A stretch of 64,000 bases of DNA from positions 1,736,001 to 1,800,000 of the forward strand of contig CM057066.1 of assembly GCA_029945375.1 (NCBI GenBank), written 5' to 3'. This stretch comes from Agaricus subrufescens. Lineage: Eukaryota; Basidiomycota; Agaricomycetes; Agaricales; Agaricaceae. Of this stretch, positions 49,297 to 60,954 are shown in pieces. A program made the translations under genes and the position numbers. Below the pieces are notes generated by a model. That model had not been told where the DNA came from. It was given only the letters and a program-made list of their open reading frames with translations, and ran no database searches. How positions within the stretch are numbered: position 1 is the stretch's first letter; each line of letters begins with the position of its first letter.

Positions 49297-51356
49297 ACTT
49301 GTTTCGGTGCCCCTAGCATGTGCAAATGTTGTGTCAGTAAAGAATTATATAGCTATCGTAAAACTCGGCAGCCACGGCTTCCTAGACGCCCTCCAGTAAT
49401 CATTTGACACTACTGTGATTTCCCTGTCCCGTACTCCAAAGGCATTGATTTAGATTTTGTGGGCCCTGATCTACAAGAACGCCACCACTACTTGTTCAAA
49501 TCACCCCCAAGTTAACACTGAGTCAACAACGTATCTGCAACGGCGTACGCCGCTCGCGGGACGCCAGATACTCGCTCAATTCCGAAGTTCACTAGTTAAG
49601 ACAACGAGGCAACGACCGGGTGGAAGGTTGCCGAAAACCGGCAACCGGCATTGATGCCTCCCTTTTCTGACGCGCTCGTCCGACGTGAGTCAGGGTCTCC
49701 CAGGACTCGGCTTCGCTCCACTAACAGTGCCTAGATTTATTATGGATTCATCCTGACATGAACCACATTGCAGCGATATTGTCGGTCCCAAGGTCCCGCT
49801 CCTCATCTATCTTCATTTTGATTAATTAATTAAGAGGCTCAGTCATATGTGGTGGGACAGGAGCGTTCTTCTGCTATTTCGCAGCACATTAATACTGTAT
49901 CTAGCAGTATTTTCCCCCGTACCCCCTGGTCCCTCTCAATTCCGGTGTCAGACGTTGATTTGACGGCTTGTGGCCCCCATGTCTCCGACGGCTACTACTG
50001 CATACGACGAGAGTTCCTTTAATTCACCGAATTTACGCCAAGAAATATATAGCATATATACCATGCAGGACAAGTTGTCTTGATTTTTCTGCAATCATTA
50101 TTGCTGATTCGACATTATTGTATTGATCGCTGTATAAATCCCACTGACACCGATATTCGGCCATGTGGTAAAGCGGATTCTTTTCAGCGTGACCCCCACC
50201 AGCTGTTAGAACGATGATTGTGTCAATTTGGTATTTTTAAGGAGAAGCAGGAGGGAATTAACCACCTTACATGGTGACCTTGGCTCTACTGGAACATGTC
50301 ATCCACTCGAAGGCGCTATTAATTCATTGCGATGCGTCAAGCTCCGTGTTTTCATAATTACATTATTTCAAGCACAGGCTGCCACCATACGGTTTGCAGC
50401 CGAATTTTGACAAGAAATAACACCGATGACTGTGCCTCAGAAGTCTCTAGCTAGCACGGAACAAATATGGAAAATACCTTGGGAAAAAAGTACCTTGTTG
50501 GCTACCGTAAGACCCCAGCGAGGGGGGAAATTTATCGGAATCATGGTTTCTTGGAACATATACTCTATACATTACGGTCAAGAATCCTCTTACCTCAGAT
50601 TTACCTTGGTTCAGTTTGTGTCCAAATTTTGGAGAAAGATCCACCGAGATACAATCGAAACCTAGTTGACGTGAAGTGACATGGGTTGACGTACATGACA
50701 AGTAATCGAGGCATTCAAGAAATGAAACTGTATCAGAGAGTCATCCGCAACTTGGTTACCAGCCGACTAGGTAGGAATAGAAAACTCAGAAGGCGCCTGA
50801 CCGTTTGAACACGAGATTCAAGGTAAATAAATGTGTAAAGTAATTTGGAAGGCCTAGAGCTCACGTCAGCACACACCCCCGGGAAAATGTTCGGATATTT
50901 TGGGTTAATTGAATACATAGATCGAGATATCGGGTGCTGCCAACTGCATGGCCAGCCGTGATGGCACTGTGAGAACCACGGCTATTGGTCCAGTTGCTGA
51001 TACCCCAGTGCTTGAAATACGACCGGCCTGGCGGTCCTGGCGATGTACTATCGAGGTGTTTTCCTTTGAAGCTGATTAGAAAGAGATGAGCAGACAAAAG
51101 GTAGAGTCAACTCCTTGGAATACGTGAGAAACAAATCGAAGTGATCTCGATAACTGTTGCCCCTTTTGAGGTAGTGTCTTTCACGCCTGGCCTCAGGCCT
51201 AAGCTACATGGACTAATTCAGCCATATTGGTTTCGGGGTACTACTACCCTTAATTAGAAAAGGAGCGGGAATGAAATCCAGCACTCAACCGGTTCTTAGT
51301 CGCTCCGACTTGTTGCTCAAACGCTCAAAAGTTGCAAAGTTAATGGGCTGTGCCAG
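49297..51356. other. Intergenic, 2.1 kb, no gene seen
   Basis: No supported gene. Short frames at 49457-49654 and 50228-50701 have no features. It contains the promoter of the seven-helix protein. Confidence 0.5.
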
Positions 51357-52780
51357 ATGTCATCATCCTCGACGTTAGCCGCGGCCTCGCTCGGTGTGTT
51401 TCCCCCAGAGACTGCGCACCTTGTTGCCGCCTGGACTGAGGTGCGTTTTTTTCTCGACGTGATTCCTACGCATGAACCGACCCCTCGATATATGCTTAGG
51501 TCCTCCTCTATGGTGCGATAATCAATGTTGGCTCGCTCCAAAACGATGACCTAGAGATCTCCAGGCATCTATACGTGCCTTTATATTGAGGCCGTATATA
51601 TCATGTTGAGAAAACGAAAAGACAATATCATATCTGCTCGGGTGAGGACTTACTATTCTCTTCTTGTTGTCTGACTTATAAACTTTATGTGATAGGTTTT
51701 TCTAGTTGCTACATTTTTGATGTACATGGTCTCTACGGCACACATCGGTAACTCCGCAAGCGAGCGAACTTGGATTTTCGTCGCTTATTCGTGCAGTGCT
51801 AGGGCTTTATCGCTTGCTTCAAGCATTTGTATACCAGGTGGAGCCTCCCGCGGTGTATTTCATGAACTTTCATCGATGGGAAACGATCGTACACAATTCG
51901 CTATTGTGTATTATGACTTGGCTGGGGGACATACTTGTCGTGAGTAGTTCTATGGCATCTTTTTACTGGAAAGGCCTAACAATCCGTGACCAATCAGATC
52001 TACCGTTGTTGGATTGTTTGGCGCTACAACTTCCTTGTAATTTCCCTTCCCCTCATTCTTTTATTTCTCGAATTCGGTGAGTTCTCTGTTTTTGTTTTCG
52101 TGTATGGGTTTACTCACTCCTATAAAGCCGTAAATATTATGCTCCTCGTTTGGTTTACGCACGTTGGGATGGTGGGTTTCGATACCATTCTGTCTTGGAT
52201 GTCAACCATCTACCCTCTGGTATTCGCTCAAAACACCATCACAACTGGACTCATCGCTTTCAAAATATGGACCCAACACCGTTTATCGGTTGCCAATGGC
52301 GTGGTTGATACATCGACACGGCTCAGATTAATCAATGTCCTTCGGATCCTCGTCGAGAGCGCGGCCATATACACTTTCCAGGTCTTGGTTCTCCTGATTC
52401 TTTACCCGATGGAGAACAATGCCCAGTACATCGTTCAATCAGCTGTTATTCCAAGTATAGGTGAGGCTGCGATTATACTCCGATATCTAAATGGAAGACC
52501 GACCGTTTTCATTCAGGCATTGTTTTCGTTCTCATCGCCGTCCGTGTCCACCTTGCAAGGTCCTCCACTTTCAATCCCACCAGACCCGCCCAGCTCCCAG
52601 ATTGGTTCGGTGACCTTCACACAGTCCCTTCGACCCCAGTCACCACCCAGGAATCCGCCTCTAGGTCAGCACCGGCCGATAGAGAAAAGGGGGATGTTGT
52701 CTTTACCCCATCAGCCGGTAATTTATTACATCGAATATGATTGTTGTCCAAAATATATTTATCCTCCCACAGAGTCGTAG
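51357..52780 (+). CDS. Seven-helix membrane protein of a basidiomycete-expanded family
   Basis: Seven exons: 51357-51440, 51500-51512, 51565-51641, 51696-51747, 51797-51939, 51998-52076 and 52128-52780 (1101 nt, 366 residues). The 13-nt second exon restores the helix VLLYGIYTCLYIEAVYIML followed by RKRKDN. Further helices include VFLVATFLMYMVSTAHI, LCIMTWLGDILV with IYRCWIVWRYN, LVISLPLILLFLEF and the stretch ending ITTGLIAFKIW. LINVLRILVESAAIYTFQVLVLL and NNAQYIVQSAVIPSIGEAAI complete the core. The YRCWIVW and LVESAAIYT signatures are typical of a large family of mushroom 7TM proteins with GPCR-like topology and no known ligand. The last 90 residues are a Ser/Pro-rich tail, likely cytosolic. 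The intron at 52077-52127 is 51 nt, without stops, and could be retained. Confidence 0.82.
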
Positions 52781-52960
52781 AGTGAGTCTTACAATCTTCT
52801 CTGTGTCATCGAGGTTGACTCGGTAATAGTTGATCCTGAAAATATACCTCGATGCTCTATAGATATCATTCCTTGGGGCCTTACATTTCGAAACGAAGAT
52901 CATTCGTTTACTGCATGCCGTGGGTGCGACGCGCAGTTCCGTCAAGAAGTACGAGTGTAG

Positions 52961-53055
52961 GCCCGCCTAGCTCAATTGGTCAGAGCGTCAGACTTTTAAG
53001 CTTGATTGAGCGGCAAGTTATCTGAAAGTTGCGGGTTCGAGTCCCGCGGTGGGCT
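52961..53055 (+). tRNA. tRNA-Lys (anticodon TTT) with 21-nt intron
   Basis: Acceptor GCCCGCC pairs with GGTGGGC. The anticodon stem TCAGA/TCTGA closes loop CTTTTAA once the intron 52999-53019 (AGCTTGATTGAGCGGCAAGTT, 21 nt) is removed one base 3' of the anticodon, the canonical position. T-arm GCGGGTTCGAGTCCCGC is perfect. A TTTTTTT stop follows near 53073. The base after the acceptor is T, not the usual purine for Lys. Confidence 0.93.
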
Positions 53056-53073
53056 CTGTTCAGGCAAAGTAAG

Positions 53074-55749
53074 GTCTTTTTTTCTTCTGCATATCCTAGT
53101 TAGGATATATTTATGTGGACTACCAAATGTTTTCGCGTTATACTCTCCAATCACCAATCCAAGTTTACGACGCAAGTGAAAGGGTATTGTCTAGGCTGGT
53201 CTCAACTACAAGTCTTCAAGCAATATAAAAGCCTATTCTAGCCCCCTACACACAGATTCATGCTTTCGAGCTTCTGACAAGTATAGTAAAGTGAAAAAAA
53301 AATCTGTGCATGGACTTGTCCGAAAATCTTCTTCCAAATCATCATAAATCGTTCACAATTCGTGTGTTGCTACCTCTTTTAATTGAAGGTTTTTTGTCAC
53401 TGAAGTGGTGGAATCCATTTACGGAAGCGATTTGTAGCCTCATGAGTTGCACACTGTAAAGTCAGGGCATTGAATAGTGCTAACACTTCGCGCTAATATC
53501 GTCTCGGTATCAATAATGTCAGTCGTCCTAGCCATAATTCCTCTTCGCTTATAATAGAAGCTATAAGATTCAAAGGACTTGTATTATAGCAAGTTTTGAC
53601 CTGCGCTGGGCATGCTGGCACATATATCACATAATTTCAGCTTCTCGAGTCGATTGTGACACATAATCAAGGTTCTCAGACCCACCCCAAATTCCTCATT
53701 GTCCGCCGTTCGGAGCCGAAAATCTTAGTGGTCCATCCACTGATGACATCACAAAAGCGGCAATCCCGACAAACGCTGATCATGTTGACGAAGCGGCCAA
53801 TGTTCCAGGACTATTTATCACTGAGGGGTTATTTCCCATACTCATGATCAACGCCTTCGTAGCCTCAGAATACCATCCGTTCCCATGAAGGTTGTGGCGT
53901 GTACTAGAACGGTATATCGATATCACGAGAACACGAGAACAAGATTCCGAGTTGGCCGCAGCTCTCGAGGGTGGGTATAAGTCGACGTCAGATGTTTGGC
54001 AACCAGAGTATCAATCATTGTCAGGATACTGCCTCGGGCATTACCTTCGTCCTCGGTGTATCAGCCTATGACATGTGTAGAAGGTGGGGACAAAAATGAG
54101 TGCCATCTGACAGGGTAACGAACTTTGAACCCTGATGACGGTGAGTTTGAAAGCGGGTGTGGATCGCACAGTGCCGTGGCATCAGAAATGATAATATGAG
54201 AATAGAACTACAGCAATAGGTGCAGCAGTGTAATACTTCAGTAACATGTGACAAAGTGGATACCGGGTGTAGAGAAGAAGTAAAAGTTCCGTAAAGCATA
54301 CGTGGTCACTTTTGAAGCTTGGGCCAGAGATAATTAAGCTTCAGGCTCATATGTAGCCTGAGAGTAGTACTTATATCTGCTCCCTTGCTACTAAGCAGCA
54401 TTTGACGCAACATGACATCAATCTGGCTTCCACTTCTTACAACTCGGACATCAGGGTCCATGAGCCTCGAACTCTGAACCCAGCACTCCGACTTGGCAAA
54501 AACTGAAAAAGAAAAAGTGTGATGAAATGCGAGTGTTATTGCCTCATTGACCTGGCCTACATAGGGCCTTGATTAATTGGCCCTCTTCACATGGTGAATT
54601 TATTTTCCGAATTAAGAAGTAACGGCGAGAGCATAGCCGGCTTAAGGCCAATCTCGGCGATAAAATTGATGTTGATGGTTCTCGAACGGCAATTCAATTG
54701 TGATGTTCTGCCACACATCGGAACAGATGAGCCGCTTGCGGGCCGCCAAAATACCTAACAAGGTTTACAAGAATTCACCCGGGCCAGTACACCTTCGATT
54801 ATACATCATTACCACCATTCGGAACGAGCACACAGTCCACACTGAAACCTCCGGCCGCAAGTCAGTACCCTACCACACGAAGTATGCCTACCGCGAGTAT
54901 CATATGCCAGTTGGTCGCGGATTAAACTCGACCATTGAAATTTGAAACTGATGTGATTACTCCACAGTATCGTTATGTCAATTCGGATAAATTCAGAAAT
55001 ATATTTCCCTCAGCCGGCAATTCGCATTGAAACCCACTTGAGCAATATAGGCACTTCTAATTAGGCCGCGCTTGAAGGAGTTACAGCTATACTATGTTTT
55101 TGACGCGGGCCCAGGTGCATCTGGGTGGGTGAAGCCGAAATCGAAGGATCAAAAGACCTGAACCGTTGTAACCTCACTGCCAGGGCAACGCTCAAATGAA
55201 TTACACACCTTTATTTCGCGTGGCACGGGTCGCAATGCGGGAGAACTAACGCAATCTTACAGTAACGGGACTTCTGCGGTTTCCTGAAACATCAATCTCA
55301 TATTGTTACAAGGTCGCCTTTGGAAAGTTTATTCGGGTACGCGGCGCAAGAAAGCCAAAGCTACAATGGTCCATATGCATATGTGATATTTAATACAAGA
55401 TTAATAATGCCAGAAACAAGAATGACTAGTTAGTGGGATGAATGAGATGGATAGCAGACGATAGCAGTGCGACAATGTATGCATGACGAAACGAAAGTAG
55501 AATGACGGAACGAAGTCTAGGGAATAATAAATGATGGTACTAGACCGGGTGGTGAGGCGAGCCCGCCTGCAAAGTCCCAGGAAGGTAAGAAATCTCTATC
55601 GCCATGGCAGGCGCGATGGTGCAGACAAAGCTATTGGCTTAGTTTGCTTTTGGTTTCTATATGCATCGAGTAAGCACGAGATTGAGACCGGAAACAGGCG
55701 TGATACGAACCCGAGTTTTCATGACAATTGGAGATGCGGGATCAGCAGT
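53074..55749. other. Intergenic, 2.7 kb, no gene seen
   Basis: No supported gene. The 81-codon plus frame at 54700-54945 and the 77-codon minus frame at 54066-54299 lack recognisable features. Confidence 0.5.
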
Positions 55750-56151
55750 CTAAGAAGATGTGAGTTCGAGATCCATGCCATGAGGAATTCCGAATACCTG
55801 TTGCTTCTGCTGTTCCAGCATGCGGAGACGTGCAGCCTCCAACATCTCCTTGTTGCGTTTCTCCTGCTCCTCTTTTTGTCTTTGTTTTGCGACCGCAAGG
55901 TTCTTGCTTAAAGCAATCTCAAGCTAGACCAATCATCAGTGATGTCCGGACAGGGTGACAACGTTCCATACTTTGGCCTCGCTGGCAGATGTACATTGAG
56001 CGAAAGATGCTTGAAGCGACACGCCTTGCACATCCGTAGCAGACGTGAGTGAATGAAGAGATTGAGAAACGCTAGGGAAGGCCACAAGACCCGATGGGAT
56101 CCTCGACTTGGATTGTGAAGTGGCAAGAGGCATAGCAGTAGCACTAGACAT
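55750..56151 (-). CDS. Small protein with C-terminal coiled coil, unknown function
   Basis: Two exons on the minus strand, 56151-55972 and 55923-55750, joined over a 48-nt intron (354 nt, 117 residues). The N-terminal 60 residues are Ser/Ala-rich. The C-terminal half reads LEIALSKNLAVAKQRQKEEQ, then NKEMLEAARLRMLEQQKQQV, a long charged helix typical of a coiled coil, and ends FGIPHGMDLELTSS. Without splicing the first exon would stop after VTLSGHH. GT and AG borders and a continuous heptad-like helix support the spliced form. I do not recognise the family. Confidence 0.6.
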
Positions 56152-59100
56152 GTCGACGAACGAAGTCGAGAGTAGATAGAAGATAGTGCGGTCTGTACTG
56201 GGGTGAAGGAGTAACTAATGTTTAAGCAACGAAGGGATTTATAGGGTTTGCGCCAGCCCATTTAGGTGACGGAAAATCTCACGAGTGCGATAGATCTTGG
56301 CTTAGAGCGAAGGGGAAATTCAAGGCAGCGATCCAGGACAGCAGTTTGGTCAGATCCTTACGAGATCAACCTACTTGACCCCGGATGGTAATATAGCGTT
56401 ATAATAGCATCACATTTTTGAACCTTGATTTATTCTCACACAGTTCCGCTCTTTTATCCACACCAATTTGTGAGGCGTGGGTGATTTATCTGAGGCATTT
56501 TCGGAGCCTTTTCAGTCTCTCCCCAGGGACGCTTGTTGACAGAATATTTTGGGGTGCAATTAGTGCTCGCGGCTTGGGTGACGGTAGTCACGAGCTTCAG
56601 ATCACCGCAACTGCCTAAGTAGTCCTAGGTTAACTTATCCTGCATCATAATAGTTCCGGAACTTTTCAGCATTAGGTTCTCCGCATCGGCTTCTTTTTAT
56701 CTCAGGAAACACCACTTCTCGGTTGTCACTGGTATTCTGCCCCCTCCCCACTGCAGAAAGCCAAATTGGTGTATTGGACTGGGGTTCAAGCAATCCCAGG
56801 TGCCTTCTAGGTCCGATTCACCACGCAGTGGACTTGCATACAGCACGCTGTTACCTCGTCAAAACAATGCCAAACTGGTCAGACGGCAATTAGGTATATT
56901 CATTTTCAGGAAGTTTCGGCTCACATCGCCAAGATTTGACGCGAGGCCGAGTGAGATTGAAGGTAGTCATTTAATACGCCAATATCGGCGCTCCGCGAGC
57001 GCATCTATAAAGATTGATGACCTGAAGGACTCGTTGTACCTAACATAATCGCGCCTTCACACGAGCTTGAGCCCCTACTACTTGCTGCTCGATTTGACAG
57101 ACAGCTCTGTGAGGAGTCTCATTGATACTTTATCATCTGACAATCTCTTCCCCTTTTTCTTCAGCTTTCCTCCACGTGCCCGCCTAATGAGGATGAGTTG
57201 TCAAACCGATCACTTCCTGTCGGCGACAACTATTTCTGACTCCCACAAACTTCGACTCGTGCTTCCTACGCAGTTTGTCTTACAATTAAACTCAGCCCTT
57301 GTCTCTCACACTACTGGTATTCTTTCTCATCCTGAGAAGTATTCCGGTGGAAAACAATCCAGCATAAGGCAATGCCATGTCCACAACTCCACCGATTGAT
57401 TGACGTTCATAAGCTATTTCTTCTCATACATGAGCTGTATATGAATTGGCTTGCTGTTGCTCCAAGACGGCCTCCGCGCTAATAAGACTAGTAAAGCCAT
57501 GGTATGAACTTCATTTCATAAACCCAAACACACAGAGACTCACGATTCATACCAGAGCATCATCATAAACCCGATAAGAGACATGAAACTTAATGGCACG
57601 GGAAGGACGAGCGTGGCGTATGGTTCTTTAACTTTCGGCCAGATCAAGATAGCGATGATATCTCCATCATCATGACTCGACGCTTTCATCCGATGTTGAC
57701 CACTGGTGTTAGGTGAACTTGAAGCACAGCAGACCAGAGTCACTTAAGGGCTGAGCTCTTCACGGCATCACATCGCATGATATCATTAAACATGGTATTC
57801 GACAATCTTTACAGGTACCCAGTGCTTCCCACCGGCAGCCACCATTTCTAACTTCGGCGGACCAATGGCATTTGCCACAAGATAGAACCTTAGAACCCGG
57901 AGCTATTAGTTTACTCCAGTGTTTGTTCCAGAAATATCATAGTGTTACTATTCGAAATCTGATAGGGTGCTCAGTGACAGAAAGACGAATAGAAAACAGA
58001 GGCTTCCACGGGTCGCAGAAGCGACAAATCTTCTATATCCACTTCACTGCAGCAAGCATGTTCGCCTGGCGCTTCCCGTAGTCTGTTTAGGCTAACGATT
58101 TACCACAGAATGTATTTAGGGAGAGAGGAAGTGAATTGATTTCTAAGATTCAACTACATATTCTTCTCACTAGACATCTACCCATCTTCCGCATAGGTCC
58201 CGGTTCTCGCATGGTCCTAGATGAGATTCAATGTCAAGACGGCGTTAGTCCTTAACAAACTCGGTGTTTCGGAGTCTATCAAGAGCTGTGAAGTGCCTAT
58301 TTATCATTTTGACATTTAACAACAGTATCATTGCTCGGAGTCGACTTCCGGACATAAGTATGTCAACGCATATAGCCGTGGAGAATCCCTTTGTTTTGAA
58401 TGCTTCCGACTAAGCCGGACTTCCTTAAGCATGTCCGGGCTACAACATATAAACTAGTCGGTGACTGGACATCATAAGATGCTCTCTTTCTGCTAGACGG
58501 TTACTAGGCCGACGAGTATAGCACGCTTATTGAAGACTTACCCTCTATTTCCTTCTACTCCCAAGACGGAGACTGATATCGCTACCTTTCTGGGTATCCG
58601 TCTCTTTTCTGGCGATCTGCTTCTATGGATGTGGCGCTCCCTCCCATCACGCTCGCCAGTCAAAGTTGATGGCCAAGTATATCCATGCTACTCACATTGT
58701 ATGACTTCGCTTAGACCTTCGCTTAAATGCGCAAGCTAGTGCATAAATGGCACTGAGTCTTTTGTTCCCTCCGTTGGGGCCTGGACCGTGAAGGCAGAAA
58801 ATTCCCGTGTCGAAACGCACAGCAGAGTTGAAAAAATTGACCAATTATTTTCTCCAGAATCAACCGTTGGAATATTCGGAGCCCTTACGGAAAAAAAAAG
58901 GAAGGAGGGAAGAAAGGAAATAAACTCCCAGGAAAACTGGATTGAACACTGTGAGGTTAAAGGTTAAAGGCGGGCCCGGTCACAATATGTCAGCTTGCGG
59001 GAAAAGACAGGGTTTATCTGTCCATGTGCTTCCTTCCAATGATCTTGGACCAGTAGTTCGGTTACCGAGCAGCCCGAACTGGAAGTTTATCCAACACCTC

Positions 59101-60954
59101 TTTCCCAGACGATAATCTCTACACTGCGCATTGCAGTACTCACGGTGTTTATACAACAAAGATGCCATCAACCTTGGGACTTCAAACCCTGAAGAGGCTA
59201 TGAAGAGCAAAATAACCGTATTTAAAATCTTCAAGCAGAAAAGGGTCGTCACCACCGGAAATTTTTCAATCAAGCGAGAATTATGGTTACTCCAAAACAA
59301 AATTTCCCAAGGCACCCGTGAATCGCGGCTTGTGTGCGAATGTCATGGCAATACGCTCTCGAGCGTCCCCCAGCTTTCTCTTATTTTCTCTGCGCCTCTC
59401 ATGCCGTGCGATCAGATCAAGGGCATGTTTGTTCAAATGGCAGAAAAGAAGATCAAACAAAGCTCGATTTTTTTTGCGCGATTTATGTGGCAAATTATTT
59501 GTCATAGAGTCGGACTTTCTGCTGGGGTGAGTAAATGATCAAATTGGTGGCTGTATTGTCATTATCGGAGTATCCAACACCCTAGAAGGCGGCAAACTGC
59601 GAAGCAAATCAAGCCTACATCATTCAATGAACAACAAGATCGCCCATAATCAAGCTCCAGGGAAGAACTCGGCAAGAAACAGGTCAGATGAACAGATCCT
59701 TTGATTCTGGAAATAGATCAGTAATTGATGTTTTTGGGAGGGCACACTTAGGTCTATACAACAAAAACAACAGTATCGCATGATTTATCGAGATCTACGC
59801 ATGTACCGGCATTGATCATAATAAAAGACAATTCAAGGCACCTCAAAAAGGTTGTTCCCCTCTCTGACAATATTGTTCATACATCTAGACAGACGTCCAT
59901 CACCAACAATCATCTCAAAATACCGTTCCCATCGCCCATCGTCCAAAAGCACAACAAGCTTAAGCGAAAAGCAATTGACCGAATGCGATTCCTGCGGAAT
60001 CCCGCTGACGGCAAAACAGTGGTTGACTTGCAAAGGCTGTCAGTTGACTAGATTCATGCATGGGACTCACACAGTGCTCATTACTCGGATCATGCTCATA
60101 CCCATACCAGACGTCATATCAAATATCATGAAATACTACGCTTGCCTTTCCAAGTTACCTCTAATGAGCATGCCCAAGGCAGCCCCGACTCCCAGACTTG
60201 TCAAATTAACTAACATTTGGCACCTTCCAATCCTCCAACCCTTTGAGTGTCTACAGCACTTTCAGCATGAGGCCAAAGATAGAGTTAATTAATACGCTAA
60301 CAAGACTACTAATTTTCAGTAGCCAATATTTTTACACCTGAGCACCGCCCATAGGCTCTATAAATATCGTCACTGGGTACACTGGAACAAATTTCTTTCA
60401 GATCTAACCATACCATTTGTAGTTCCGTCAAAAGATAAGTTAATATCAGCCTGACGATCTGACCCTTCGCATGTATTGTGAGCATCTATTTTTAGTACGA
60501 TGGTGGCTCATCCTGATTAGTTACACTAGCATCTTCCTTTCGCCTCAATATATGAGCGGTGACACTTCATCTTGGGCCGATAATTATATCGACGAATGAA
60601 AATAACGTGCATCACACCAGAATAAAAGATGTCGAACCAAGGGGCTTGGGGTTTCATAGGGTCATGTTCATTATATCCAATCATTTGTTCGCTTCTACAT
60701 CGAATTGGAGTCTATGACGCACTCCTCAGCACACTCCCTACAGGTGTATATTTATTCATCAATACACTTAGGGAATATCTCTCTCGCGTTACGCGTTCGT
60801 AGGCAAGGGTTCCTGTTCGTGGCGCCCGGACGATAAAATTTTCTTCATAATCATCTAAACCAGGTAGGATCCTAATTTCCATCAAGGGAATTCAAAAAGG
60901 GCTTTTATTATTGTACCACAACATCGTGGTGCGCTGATGAAGAAGAACTTCTTC
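56152..60954. other. Gene-poor stretch, 4.8 kb
   Basis: No complete gene is supported. A purine-rich tract lies near 58890-58925. A minus frame at 57540-57743 has one hydrophobic stretch (LVLPVPLSFMSLIGFMMML) but no family features. A plus frame at 59852-60292 includes a Cys-rich segment (CDSCGIPL..CKGC) discussed as a finding. Confidence 0.45.

Noticed and set aside
57540..57743. Small membrane protein on the minus strand
   Set aside because: Only one hydrophobic stretch, no conserved motif and no splicing partner found.
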